Assembly (NCBI GenBank): GCA_017458675.1
Contig: JAFTAM010000032.1
Span: 1-60,043, forward strand
DNA length: 60,043 nucleotides
From: a bacterium
Lineage (GTDB): Bacteria > Vulcanimicrobiota > Xenobia > Xenobiales > Xenobiaceae
Direction: 5' to 3'
Numbering within the stretch: the first letter of the stretch is position 1; each line of letters opens with the position of its first letter. Below, one piece after another: positions 33,368-42,921 of this stretch. The notes beneath the pieces are model-generated. The model was not told where the DNA came from, did not search any database, and saw only the letters and a list, made by a program, of their open reading frames with translations. The position numbers and the translations under genes were made by a program.

Positions 33368-35071
33368 TTAATGGAGGAAGAGGTCGGCAAAGGCCTTGGG
33401 ACTGAGCTTTTCGCCGGTGCAGAGCTTGGTCAGATCCTGCCAGCCGTAACGGCCGCCGCGGAAGAATATCTCTTGATTCAGATATTCTCCTGCCTCCGGA
33501 TGGCCGTAAAGCGAGGTGTTCAGAGGCCTGTCTTCGCCCATAACATTTTTAGTTAAATAAGTATAGAACTGAGCGCCGAAGAGATCGCCCAGCATATAGT
33601 TGTGATAGTAAACGGGAGCGCCGACTATGTGCATTTTTGCGCCGTAATCCTGCCCGCTTAAATCCTCGGGCGGGGCCTGAAGCTGATATTTGGCTTTGAG
33701 ATCCCACCACAGTTTGTTCAAATCCTGTTCGGGATTAGCGTACATCTCTTTTTCAAAATGGAGCATGGTCTGAACCCAGCGGCTGAAGATCAGACGCTCT
33801 GCGCGCAGAAGCTGCCAGGAGGCCTGACTGTATTTCTCCAGATCCTTGCCCTGCAGTCCCAATACCTTGCTGAGGAAGTCCGGGGTGCGGGTCATTTCGC
33901 CGGTAAACATGGCCAGGCCTTCGGTGGTCAGAATGTGAGAGGGAGTTCTGAGCAAATAGGGCAGATTGGGATCGATTCCCTGATCGTAGAGACCGTGGCC
34001 GAGCTCGTGATTGACGGTGTCCATCCAGGCGCCGTTGGGTTTGACGTTGCAGAGCACGCGTATATCCTGCTTGCGGTCGATGCAGGTGGCGAAGGCATGA
34101 GGGCTCTTGCCGGGCTTTTCGTATAAATCGCTGCGGGCGATGATGGCGTCGGGATTGAGCCCCATGCTGTGATAATACTTCTGAGACAGCTTGACGGGAT
34201 CTTTGCCTTTATAGATATCATTTAAATTGAGCTCGGCAGCGTCGGTCAGCTCGGGCGCTTCCTGGAAGAAGAGATCTCCCAGATGCCAGGGACGCACCGG
34301 ATCGCTGTCTTTGAGGCCGAAGCGCCTGCGCTCAAAGGCGTCGATGGTCTGCTTCAGTTCTTTGAAGGGAGCGATGGTGAGCTTGTCCAGCTCGTCGAAC
34401 ATGGCGAAAAGCTCGGCTTCATCAAACTCCTGACAGTCGATCTGCATGGCGAAGTAATCGCGGTAGCCCAGCTGACGGGCCATTTTGTTGCGCAGAACGA
34501 CGAGCTTCCTGAGCGGCTCAGCCACCTTGCCGCCTACGGCCATATAGCCGCTCCAGGCGGCTTTGGCTTCCTTGTCGCTTTTAGTCTTTATCAGTACGTC
34601 TCTGACGTCGTTTTCCGTAAGCTCTTTGGAACCGACTTTGCTGCGGTGAGTGTTGAAGATTTTATCTACTTCGGCTTCCAGGGAGATTATCTGCTTGGTG
34701 GTTTCCGGATCGGCCTGATAGGGAAGGAACTCAAAATACATGATGTCGAGCTGGCGCTTCTCGATGGGATCGGAGATGGCTTTGCTGTCTCTCAGCCGTT
34801 TGAGCTGCTGAAATATTTCTTTGTTTTGGTGGAGCTTGGCCATGGCGTTGTCGGCCTTTTCGCGGCGGGCGTAAGCTGAATCCGCGCCGGTAGTGGCCGA
34901 TTCCCACCAGGCTTCGTTCGCCTCGCGCTGCAGGGGCTGCACCGCCGAAACATATTTATCGCGCAGAGCGCCGAACTGCTCCTGAGGAGTCTGAGCGGCC
35001 CAGGCCGCGGAAGATAACAGAGACGCGCCCAGTACAAAGGCCGCCAGACTTAGATGAAATTTTCCCAACAT
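33368..35071 (-). CDS. M2-family (ACE-like) exported metallopeptidase, 567 aa
   Basis: A signal peptide (about 1-26, AWAAQ) is followed by a helical protein of the usual length for bacterial M2 peptidyl-dipeptidases. The zinc motif HELGH lies at residues 355-359 and the third ligand Glu384 is 25 residues later (TTEGLAMF), the gluzincin arrangement. These enzymes take dipeptides off the C-terminus of peptides, here probably in the periplasm. GGAGGG precedes the ATG. The M3 family is an alternative, but the wording around the motif fits M2 better. Confidence 0.88.
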   Translation of the reverse strand: MLGKFHLSLAAFVLGASLLSSAAWAAQTPQEQFGALRDKYVSAVQPLQREANEAWWESATTGADSAYARREKADNAMAKLHQNKEIFQQLKRLRDSKAISDPIEKRQLDIMYFEFLPYQADPETTKQIISLEAEVDKIFNTHRSKVGSKELTENDVRDVLIKTKSDKEAKAAWSGYMAVGGKVAEPLRKLVVLRNKMARQLGYRDYFAMQIDCQEFDEAELFAMFDELDKLTIAPFKELKQTIDAFERRRFGLKDSDPVRPWHLGDLFFQEAPELTDAAELNLNDIYKGKDPVKLSQKYYHSMGLNPDAIIARSDLYEKPGKSPHAFATCIDRKQDIRVLCNVKPNGAWMDTVNHELGHGLYDQGIDPNLPYLLRTPSHILTTEGLAMFTGEMTRTPDFLSKVLGLQGKDLEKYSQASWQLLRAERLIFSRWVQTMLHFEKEMYANPEQDLNKLWWDLKAKYQLQAPPEDLSGQDYGAKMHIVGAPVYYHNYMLGDLFGAQFYTYLTKNVMGEDRPLNTSLYGHPEAGEYLNQEIFFRGGRYGWQDLTKLCTGEKLSPKAFADLFLH

Positions 35072-35661
35072 GTTTTCCCTCCGGAAGAATAAGGCGCCGA
35101 AGTTTTGCGCCCTCGCTTCCGCCTTTGAAGGCGGCTGCAGATTTACCTTGTATTATACAAAAATATCCGCTTAAAATACAGAGATATCCCGCAGGAAACT
35201 CATATATCGCCGCCCGGCTGTGCGCTTCCGGCTTTAATTGGTTGAAAAAATTTTTTTATCCCCTCTGAGCGGCCGAAGCTCCGCTCTGTCTGCCGCCAGG
35301 CAGACTGAGCGTCTCCGCCGGGAACGAAAGCATGAAAAGCGGAAGCGGCCGGAGGAGATTATCGAAGCGAGCTGCGCCGGTTCGCAAAACTGTGCGCTGA
35401 AGAAAAAAGTCTGAGCGAAGCCCAGCCGTACCGCTGCGTGAAAAACCAAGATTACAGGATAAGTTCTGCCGCATATTTGGCGGTCAAACTGCAGATTATA
35501 TTGTATAGCAGACAGACTGAAACAAATAGTTTACATATTAGCGAGAAATTCATAAATTACTATGATAAAATATATGCGGTGGAAATTTTATTACCGTTGT
35601 ATATTTAATTACGGCTATTGTGTATGCTCAATGCTCAGGCGAGGAGGTGAAAAACTCTCGA
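35072..35661. other. 590-bp intergenic region upstream of the RelA/SpoT triad
   Basis: No gene recognised. GC-rich part 35260-35410 contains a small perfect hairpin (GTCTGCC 35288-35294 with GGCAGAC 35299-35305). From 35500 it turns A/T-rich, with TATGATAAAAT at 35562-35572 as a possible -10 region but no clear -35. Promoters of both divergent neighbours must lie here. Confidence 0.4.
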
Positions 35662-37587
35662 ATGCTGGATGGATTTCGTTACGGCAGTCCGCTGCCCTAT
35701 GAATATTACTGCAATGTTTCAAAATTTCCTGATCTTGAGGCTCGTGTGCGCTGGCTGTCACGGTATCTCCCTCCTATTGAACGCCGTTTTCTCTGCGAAA
35801 AGGCCTACCCCTTTGCCAATAAATGGCACGAGGGCCAGACAAGGCAGTCCGGCGAGCCTTATATAGAGCATCCCGTCGCGGTTGCAGAGATACTGAGCAA
35901 GTATAATGTTCCGGTGTGGGTGCTGGCGGCGGCGCTGCTCCATGATACTTATGAGGACAGCGAAGGCAGGCTTAGCCTCGAGGTTATAGGCGACTTCTTC
36001 GGTCCTTATATGCGTTCGGCCATCGACGGCTTGACCAAGATCGGCAAGGCCAGTTCAAGACACCGCGCTTTTCTGGCTGAAAACCCGAATTTTAATGAAG
36101 CCTTGAATTCTTTGACTGCCAAGCGCCGCCGGGATATTCAGACCGAAATAAGGCTCAGCGCCAAGTGGGCCAAAATTAAGGACCAGATGGCTTCTCTGGC
36201 CAAGCTGCTGCTGGGCATGGCTGAAGAACCCACGGTTATGCTCATAAAAATCGCGGACAGGCTCCACAATATGCGCACGATGGCAAATATGCGCAAGGAT
36301 AAGCAAAAGCGGATTTCCCGCGATACCCTTAAGGTATATATTCCCATAGCCTGGCGCTTCGGCATCTGGGAAATGAAGACCGAACTGGAAAACCTTTGCT
36401 TCAGGTACTGTTATCCGGAGGTCTATAAGCGCTTTCAGGAAGAGGCGGTCCGGGTCCGGGAGCATCTCCGTCCCTATTGGACTAACCTCAGGGATAAGAT
36501 TGCCGAAGCTCTGGAGAAGGATTATATTGCCGCTGAAGTTTCTGTCGCCGCCAATTCCGATTATTCGGTTCTTTATCGCATGAAGAGCGGGAATTTGGTT
36601 CACAGCAAATTTCACGGCCTCAATTTTATCAGGATTTTAACAGATGATCCCGACCTTTGCCATCCGGCGATGGAGTGTCTGAAGAAGCTCTTCCGCTACG
36701 CGGACTGCCGGGATTATATCAGGCAGCCCAAGCTCAACGGCTATAAAGCTATACACATGAGCTTTGAAGACGCTGATTTCCCGGAAACAGAGTATCAGCT
36801 CATCGGCAGAAAGAAGATTCCCGCTTCCCGTTATGTGGACGTCCAGATCTGCAGCCGCGAGGATTATGAACGCAACAAAATCGGAGTCTTTTCCGTCTTT
36901 AAAGACAAACGCTGGCGCTGCGCCGACCAGCAGACGGTTCGGGGAAAGATTCGCGAGGACTGCGCTCCCTGGCTCAATTCCCTGCACAGCCTGCGTGAGA
37001 GCGCCGACAGCGACAGAGACTTCCTGGATTTGGTAATGAAAGAGAATTTAAACGAAAAAATCACCTGCTTCACTCCTAAGGGCGATGCGATAGCTCTGCC
37101 GATAGGTTCTACGCCTCTGGACTTTGCCTATATGGTCCACAGCGCTTTGGTTACCAGATGCAGCGGCTGTCTGGTCAATAACATGTCCGTATCGATCCTG
37201 GATTATAAGCTGAAGGACAACGATTTTGTAGAGATCCTTACCTCAGATGATGCCAGGCCGGACCGGATTTGGTATGACACGTGCTTTACAAAGAAGGTAA
37301 AACGGGTTCTGAGCAAATGGTTTCTTCAGAATTACAGCTCTGAAGCCAACATCAAGTACGGCAGCTTAATTATGGAGACTGTATTTGAAAGCGAAAGAGT
37401 CAGCGATCGGCTGCAGGACGAAGTTTTTAAGAGAGAACTGGCGCGCTTGTGCGGCTGTCAGGATACGAACAGCTTGCTGGTGCGGCTGGGCGCCCGGGAC
37501 CTGAGCGGCTCCCTGTTGGGCGAGAAGCTCAGAGAGCTGATCGCAGCCAGAGCTGAAACTCTGGTATCCGAAATTAACCCTCTTTGA
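35662..37587 (+). CDS. RelA/SpoT homologue 1: hydrolase intact, synthetase degenerate, 641 aa
   Basis: Long RSH protein. Its HD hydrolase domain (about 40-240) keeps the catalytic set: His70, HDxxED at 94-99, and Asp199/Asn203 in ADRLHN. The synthetase domain (about 290-415) is badly altered. The usual 'YDL-A-RII' Asp is His318, the 'EIQIRT' Glu is Asp393, 'HTT' is HMS, and the 'AAHW' block is gone. Tyr361 of the 'NGY' loop remains. A TGS domain follows (about 464-530), but there are no zinc-finger or ACT domains at the C-terminus. Expected role: (p)ppGpp breakdown only. The ATG at 35662 lies 14 bases after GAGGAGG; an upstream GTG at 35620 has no ribosome-binding site. First of three tandem RSH genes. 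Confidence 0.9.
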   Translation: MLDGFRYGSPLPYEYYCNVSKFPDLEARVRWLSRYLPPIERRFLCEKAYPFANKWHEGQTRQSGEPYIEHPVAVAEILSKYNVPVWVLAAALLHDTYEDSEGRLSLEVIGDFFGPYMRSAIDGLTKIGKASSRHRAFLAENPNFNEALNSLTAKRRRDIQTEIRLSAKWAKIKDQMASLAKLLLGMAEEPTVMLIKIADRLHNMRTMANMRKDKQKRISRDTLKVYIPIAWRFGIWEMKTELENLCFRYCYPEVYKRFQEEAVRVREHLRPYWTNLRDKIAEALEKDYIAAEVSVAANSDYSVLYRMKSGNLVHSKFHGLNFIRILTDDPDLCHPAMECLKKLFRYADCRDYIRQPKLNGYKAIHMSFEDADFPETEYQLIGRKKIPASRYVDVQICSREDYERNKIGVFSVFKDKRWRCADQQTVRGKIREDCAPWLNSLHSLRESADSDRDFLDLVMKENLNEKITCFTPKGDAIALPIGSTPLDFAYMVHSALVTRCSGCLVNNMSVSILDYKLKDNDFVEILTSDDARPDRIWYDTCFTKKVKRVLSKWFLQNYSSEANIKYGSLIMETVFESERVSDRLQDEVFKRELARLCGCQDTNSLLVRLGARDLSGSLLGEKLRELIAARAETLVSEINPL

Positions 37588-37900
37588 GCCGTCTTATTCG
37601 TGAAAGGTTCCGCCGCCGGCCGCGGCCCGGCTGAGGACGCTTATCAATTATATGCGGGCCGGAGACGCCGGCTCGGCGTCTCGCGTCTCCGCATGCCGGC
37701 CTCGTCATTTTATGGCTGCCGACGCCGACGGAACGGTTCAGCCCGCATAAAGTCCGGAGGAGGCGGACCTAGTTGGCCTCCTGTAAAAAAAACGGCCTGC
37801 GGAGAGGAAATAATTCGCAGGCCTTTGTATTCTTCTCTCGGTTGTTTTGAGTGATTAAGTATTATTTCAGCGCGCCGGAAGTTATGGAGGGAAATCTGAG
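37588..37900. other. Palindrome-rich spacer between RSH 1 and RSH 2
   Basis: 313 bp without a gene. 37604-37745 is very GC-rich with nested inverted repeats, for example GACGCC (37664-37669) with GGCGTC (37675-37680), enclosed by GGAGACG (37661-37667) with CGTCTCC (37684-37690), and GTTCCG with CGGAAC further out. A terminator-like hairpin follows at 37794. Confidence 0.55.
37794..37827 (+). terminator. Terminator or attenuator hairpin between RSH 1 and RSH 2
   Basis: GGCCTGCG (37794-37801) pairs perfectly with CGCAGGCC (37816-37823), followed by TTTG. The short T run suggests partial termination, so RSH 2 may be read at a lower level than RSH 1. Confidence 0.55.
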
Positions 37901-40300
37901 ATGACATATATTCCCAAGGGTGCGGATCCTGATTTCTTATTTGAAGAAAAGGGTCCGGAGTATCCGGAATTCGAAGAGATGGTCGCCAGATGTACGGTTC
38001 ATCTGCCGGAGGACCAGAGAAATTTTATTATAAATAAAGTATATCCCTATGCCAACTATTGGCATCAGAACCAGAAGCCCCGCAACAACGGCTTGCCTTA
38101 TATTTCCCATCCTGTTGAGGTGGCTGCGATTCTGGCGCCCTACAGGCTGGATGTTTCCAGTATGAGCGCCGCGCTTCTTCACGACGTGCATGAGGATAAC
38201 GAGGATCTGGTCAGCCTGGACGACATAGAGCGCGGCTTCGGTACCGATATCCGCAATTTGGTGGACGGTCTTACCAAGATAGGCAAAGCTACGGCCAGAA
38301 ACCGTCATGAAGCCGAAGCTCAGGCTGTTTTATCGGAGGTCTCCTCAGATCTGTCCGCCGCCATGTACGCCTCGCTGGGGCTCTTTGCTGGCTCGGCCGT
38401 GGACGTTGTCAAGCCGATATCGGCGGAGGAGCTTAAAGAGCGGGCCCGGCAGGCTAAGATTGACGATAAGGCGGCCAGCCTGACCAAGCTTGTCAACGAA
38501 ATGACCCGCGATTTACGGGTGATTATCGTGAAGCTGGCCGATAGAATCCACAATATGAGGACTTTGGGAGATATGCGCCTGGACAAGCGCATCCGCATTT
38601 CCCAGGAAACTTTGAGCTTTTTCGCGCCTTTGGCTACGCGTCTGGGAATATGGTCCTTCAAGACCGAGCTGGAGGATTTATGCTTTAAGTATATCGACGG
38701 CAAAAACTATGAGCGTCTGGGCATAGAGCTGGATGAAATCCGCAGCAGGAGAGCCGACAGTCTGAACGCCACCATGGATATTCTTGAGGAGGCTCTGGCC
38801 AGAGAAAACATCGAGGCGGAGATTTCGCTGCAGGCCAAGCACCGCTATTCGGTTCTGAATAAGATGCGCAGCCAGCATAAAACCTTAGATCAAATCTTTG
38901 ACTTGGATCCTATTATGGTGGTGGTGCGCGATAAAGACGTCTGCTATCAGGCTCTCAGGGTAATCCATCAGCGCTTCGGATTTCTGCAGGGACGCTTCCG
39001 CGATTATATCGCCAATCCCAAGGGCAATAACTATCAGGCTCTGCATACCACCATCAACGGCGTCAATAAGCAGCCTCTGGAGGTGCAGATCTGCACTCGG
39101 GAGGAGGAGGCGGAAAACCTCTACGGACTGCTGAACGTCTTTGTCAGCGGGAGATACCTGGATTCGGATATCCCGGACAATTTCAACAGCTCCTTCCGAC
39201 CCTTTATGCCCTGGCTGGCCTCCCTGAACCATGTTAAGGAGGAATCGGAGGGCGATCAGGACTTTATTGACGTTCTGTGTCAGGAGGAGCTCGCCGCCGA
39301 TATCGTCTGCTATACGCCCGAAGGCAGGCGGATAGAGCTTCCCGTTGGTTCCAAGCCTCTGGATTTTGCCTTTAAGATTCACAGTGAGCTGGGCCTGAAA
39401 TGCTGCGGCGCTATCGTCAATGACAGAGAGGTCTCTCTTACCGACTATGAGCTGGGACGGGACGATATCGTTCAGTTAATCACCGACGACGACTGCCGCC
39501 CTTCCCGCAGCTGGTATGCCAAGTGCCGCACCCGCTACGCCAAAAACCGCATCAGCCGCTGGTTTCTGAAGCATGAATCTCCGGAGCCCAATCAGTCGAT
39601 AGGCTTTAAGCTGGTCTGCGCCGAGCTCATCCGTCAGGGGGCGGCCGGAACTCAGAACAACTCAGAAATCATGCTGACCCTGTCCCGTTCTCTGGGCTGC
39701 AAGAGCGTTGAAGAACTCTACCGGGCAGTGGGCAGCTATAAGGTTTCTGCCGCCAATTTCGGCAAGGTTCTGAAGAAGTACAGAGAGAGCAATCCGCAGA
39801 AGTTTGCCATGCTCAATGCGGCGCCCACGCGTCTGGACGAGGTTTCGCTTTCTGTGCGCATCGACAATATCCCTGACGCTCATGTTTTTGTCTGCCGCAG
39901 CTGCAATCCGGTTTTCGGCGATATGATTAAGGCTGTAAAAGGCGGCAAGGACAAGGGCTATTTTATCCACCGCCGCGGCTGCAAGCGTCTGCAGGAGGCC
40001 GAGGAGACGGGAGGGGATATTTATGCTTCAGAGTGGATCGCCGGGGTGGATCCCAAACTGTTCATGCTTAAAGCCTGTCTGTCGATCAAGGCGCTGGTGC
40101 GCTACGGGCTTTCGCACGATATTATCGCTACCTTTGACAACCGCAACATATTGATATACAATTACCGCTTTGAGAACGACTATGTGCGCAACGTAACGGC
40201 TATAAAGATAGAGGTGGGAGCAGAATCTTTGGATACGCTCGACGGCCTCATGGAGCATCTTAAAACCGTTGACGGCGTAGTGACGGTCGAACGCGTGTAG
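37901..40300 (+). CDS. RelA/SpoT homologue 2: hydrolase intact, synthetase partly altered, 799 aa
   Basis: HD domain complete: His70, HDxxED at 94-99, Asp214 and Asn218. It carries an insert of some 45 residues (about 135-185) absent from usual RSH proteins. In the synthetase domain several key residues remain (Asp334, Tyr378, His382, Glu394, 'GRFRDYIANPK'). But the Arg of 'YSIYRKM' is Asn320 (YSVLNKM), the 'RII' Arg is Met, and the 'MH--AE-GIAAHW' block is replaced by an unrelated 'EEEAENLYGLL' stretch. TGS about 464-530. Cysteine pair CRSC (665-668) and 'HRRGC' form the conserved-cysteine domain; an ACT-like end follows. Probably a hydrolase with weak or no synthesis. GGAGGG precedes the ATG. 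Confidence 0.9.
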   Translation: MTYIPKGADPDFLFEEKGPEYPEFEEMVARCTVHLPEDQRNFIINKVYPYANYWHQNQKPRNNGLPYISHPVEVAAILAPYRLDVSSMSAALLHDVHEDNEDLVSLDDIERGFGTDIRNLVDGLTKIGKATARNRHEAEAQAVLSEVSSDLSAAMYASLGLFAGSAVDVVKPISAEELKERARQAKIDDKAASLTKLVNEMTRDLRVIIVKLADRIHNMRTLGDMRLDKRIRISQETLSFFAPLATRLGIWSFKTELEDLCFKYIDGKNYERLGIELDEIRSRRADSLNATMDILEEALARENIEAEISLQAKHRYSVLNKMRSQHKTLDQIFDLDPIMVVVRDKDVCYQALRVIHQRFGFLQGRFRDYIANPKGNNYQALHTTINGVNKQPLEVQICTREEEAENLYGLLNVFVSGRYLDSDIPDNFNSSFRPFMPWLASLNHVKEESEGDQDFIDVLCQEELAADIVCYTPEGRRIELPVGSKPLDFAFKIHSELGLKCCGAIVNDREVSLTDYELGRDDIVQLITDDDCRPSRSWYAKCRTRYAKNRISRWFLKHESPEPNQSIGFKLVCAELIRQGAAGTQNNSEIMLTLSRSLGCKSVEELYRAVGSYKVSAANFGKVLKKYRESNPQKFAMLNAAPTRLDEVSLSVRIDNIPDAHVFVCRSCNPVFGDMIKAVKGGKDKGYFIHRRGCKRLQEAEETGGDIYASEWIAGVDPKLFMLKACLSIKALVRYGLSHDIIATFDNRNILIYNYRFENDYVRNVTAIKIEVGAESLDTLDGLMEHLKTVDGVVTVERV

Positions 40301-40545
40301 CCTTTGACCGGATTAACGTGAACGGCCGCTTTGAGCGGCCTTGCCCGCCCCGGGCCCGCTTCGCTGGTCCGGGGCGTTTATGCGCGCCGTCTTGAATCCG
40401 CTTGCGTCCTTGCCGCGCGGGATGGGCCGCTCGGAACCGAACCGGGTCTGCATGGAATCCGCAGGTTTTTCAAGCGGCGCGGCATTCGGCCGGGCCGCCT
40501 CTTTCGGCTCGCCGGCCGTTAAGATTTTTTTGTAAGTAAAGTATT
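40301..40545. other. Palindrome-rich spacer between RSH 2 and RSH 3
   Basis: 245 bp without a gene, very GC-rich. Two clear hairpins: GGCCGCT (40324-40330) with AGCGGCC (40334-40340), and CGCCCCGG (40346-40353) with CCGGGGCG (40369-40376). Neither is followed by a real T run, so transcript protection or pausing is as likely as termination. Confidence 0.55.
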
Positions 40546-42861
40546 ATGGATAAAGCTGCTGCAGAAGAAAAAAAAGCCGCTGCCGCTTCTTTTGCTATTA
40601 AGGAAGATTTCGCTCTGACCGATTATGAACAGAGAGCGCGCGGGGAAATTTTGAAAAGCGTCGATTATCTGGACGCTGAAGGTTTGAATTTGGTAAAAAG
40701 GGCTATGGACTGCGCCATTCAGGCGCATCGGGGTAGTCTGCGTCTGTCCGGCGAGCCTTATATAAGCCATGTATTTGAGGTCGTCAAAATTCTGACAGCC
40801 TATAAGCTCGACGCTTATACGCTGGCAACCGGCTTTCTGCACGACGTTCTTGAAGAAAAGACTCCGGTAACTTCCGAGTTTATCCGGATGACCTTCGGAA
40901 AAGAGCTGTCTTCTCTGGTGGACGACGTCACCCGGCTCACCGGCCTTTTTTCCCGGCAGGAACATGAAGTCCGCCGTTTCAGCGAAAATGTGCATATCGG
41001 CCGCGCCGCCTCTACAGAAAATCTGCGGCGCATCTTTCTGGCCATGGTTCGCGATCTCCGGGTCATCCTGGTCAAATTTGCCGACAGGCTGCACAATCTG
41101 AGAACTCTGGAATACTGCGAGCCTTCGGTGCAGAAGACGATCGCTCTGGAAAGTCTGGACATTTTTGCTCCCATCGCTTCGCGTTTAGGCATTTGGGAAT
41201 TTAAGGCGGAAATTGAAAATTTGGCCTTTCGGTATGCCTATCCGGAAGAATTTGCGCGTCTGAACCGCGATTTGGATCAGGTTCGGCCCATGTTTGTTAA
41301 GGTTCTGGAGAAGGTCGTTACGGCGGTGCGCGGCCGCCTGGACTCGATGCATATCAATAATAAGGTGGAGTACCGCTTTAAGAACCTTTACAGCATATAC
41401 CGCAAGATGGCGCGCACCGGCAAGCGGCTTTCCGAGGTCTATGATCTGGCGGCTCTGCGCATTATTGTGCCCACGGTGGAAGACTGCTATATGATTTTCG
41501 GAGTCATTCATTCGCTGTGGTCGCCCATGAACGGGCGCATCAAGGACTATATAGCCCGTCCCAAGAGCAACAATTACCGCTGCCTGCATACTACGGTGTT
41601 CGGCCCCGACGATGTGCCTCTGGAAATTCAGATCCGCACCTTCGATATGCACAAGGTCAACGAAATAGGCGTGGCCGCCCACTGGGCCTACAAGGAAGGC
41701 AAATCCGCGGCCGGACAAAAGAACAAGAGCATTTTCGCTCAGCTTTACCCCTGGATTCGCGGTCTCTTCGACGCTCAGGGCGACAGCGGCGATTCCGATG
41801 TCAGCGAGCATGTTAAGGTGGAGCTGATGAAGCGCGAGGTGTTTGTCTTTACGCCTCAGGGAGACGTCATAGACCTGCCGGCCGGCTCGACGCCCATCGA
41901 CTTTGCTTACCGGATTCACACCGACGTCGGTTCCAAATGCGTAGGCGCTACCGTAAACGGGCGCATGGTTCCTCTTACTTATAAGCTGGTCAACGCCGAC
42001 GTAGTGAGCATACAGACCTCTAAAAACGGCAAACCCTCCCGCGATTGGCTGCGCGTGTGCGCCAGCCATCAGGCCCTGAGCAAGATCAGAGCCTGGTTTA
42101 AAAAGGAATGCCGCGAGGAAAATCTGCAGCGAGGCCGCGAGGCCTTGAAGGCGGAGCTGAAAAGGCTCCATGCCGAAGAGCTTTTCAATAACGAAGAGGC
42201 GATGCTTAAAGCGGCCAATCAGCTGAGTTTTGTTACCGTTGACGATATGCTGGCCGGCATCGGCTACGGCGAATATTCGGCGGTGCAGATCGCGGGCAGG
42301 CTGCAGGGACTGGCAGCCAAGCCTCAGGCCGCTCCCAGAGTCTCGGAGCTCTTCCCCAGCTCGGAGCCGGAACCGGCTGCGCCTGCCGTCAGGAAATCCA
42401 AGCCCGGCCGGGAAATTGCCGTTGAAGGCATGGATACCATTCTGACAAAGCTGGCTCATTGCTGCACTCCCGTTCCCGGCGACAGCATTATCGGCTATAT
42501 AACCATAGGCAGCGGCGTTTCTGTACACCGCTCCGACTGCAGCAATCTTCTGAATCTGAAGGCCAAAAATCCCGGACGGATAGTCAACTGCAGCTGGAAT
42601 AAGCAGGAGTCTTCCGAAGGCCGCTATACCGTACAGGCTGCTGTCGAAGCCTGGGACAGAAGCGGACTGATGGCCGATCTTCTCTCCTGTCTGGGAGATT
42701 TGAGGATTAAAGTTAAGTCCTGTCAGGGCTTCAGCAGCGGAAACAGGGCGCAGGTAAAAATAACCATAGAGGTAACCGGCAGCGAAGAAATGGAGACAGC
42801 TTTAAAGGCTCTGCGGGGAGTTCGCTCCGTAATTTTCGCCCGGCGTGTAAAATCCAAATAA
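40546..42861 (+). CDS. RelA/SpoT homologue 3: synthetase intact, hydrolase motif altered, 771 aa
   Basis: The classic Rel layout: HD domain (about 40-220), synthetase (about 270-390), TGS (about 427-490), conserved-cysteine domain with HCCTPVPGD (about 634-642), and ACT (about 690-768). The synthetase site is complete: Arg286, Asp300, Tyr344, His348, Glu360 and the AAHW block. In the HD domain His75, His99-Asp100, Asp180 and Asn184 remain, but HDxxED reads HDVLEE, i.e. Asp104 is Glu, and the Pro after His75 is Val. It should make (p)ppGpp; hydrolysis may be weakened. The ribosome-binding site is poor. Last of the three tandem genes. Confidence 0.93.
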   Translation: MDKAAAEEKKAAAASFAIKEDFALTDYEQRARGEILKSVDYLDAEGLNLVKRAMDCAIQAHRGSLRLSGEPYISHVFEVVKILTAYKLDAYTLATGFLHDVLEEKTPVTSEFIRMTFGKELSSLVDDVTRLTGLFSRQEHEVRRFSENVHIGRAASTENLRRIFLAMVRDLRVILVKFADRLHNLRTLEYCEPSVQKTIALESLDIFAPIASRLGIWEFKAEIENLAFRYAYPEEFARLNRDLDQVRPMFVKVLEKVVTAVRGRLDSMHINNKVEYRFKNLYSIYRKMARTGKRLSEVYDLAALRIIVPTVEDCYMIFGVIHSLWSPMNGRIKDYIARPKSNNYRCLHTTVFGPDDVPLEIQIRTFDMHKVNEIGVAAHWAYKEGKSAAGQKNKSIFAQLYPWIRGLFDAQGDSGDSDVSEHVKVELMKREVFVFTPQGDVIDLPAGSTPIDFAYRIHTDVGSKCVGATVNGRMVPLTYKLVNADVVSIQTSKNGKPSRDWLRVCASHQALSKIRAWFKKECREENLQRGREALKAELKRLHAEELFNNEEAMLKAANQLSFVTVDDMLAGIGYGEYSAVQIAGRLQGLAAKPQAAPRVSELFPSSEPEPAAPAVRKSKPGREIAVEGMDTILTKLAHCCTPVPGDSIIGYITIGSGVSVHRSDCSNLLNLKAKNPGRIVNCSWNKQESSEGRYTVQAAVEAWDRSGLMADLLSCLGDLRIKVKSCQGFSSGNRAQVKITIEVTGSEEMETALKALRGVRSVIFARRVKSK

Positions 42862-42862
42862 T

Positions 42863-42900
42863 AAAACTGCCGTTCCCCGATATCGGCGGGACGGCAGTTC
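42863..42900. terminator. Terminator between RSH 3 and the MarR gene
   Basis: AACTGCCGT (42865-42873) pairs with ACGGCAGTT (42891-42899), with an inner CCGATATCGG. On the minus strand it is followed by TTTATTATTT, so it mainly ends the leftward MarR gene. Confidence 0.7.
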
Positions 42901-42921
42901 GGCTGAAGCGTCAGATGCGTA

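Noticed and set aside
41185-42528. 447-codon open frame on the minus strand
   Set aside because: Shadow of RSH 3; its translation has no recognisable pattern.
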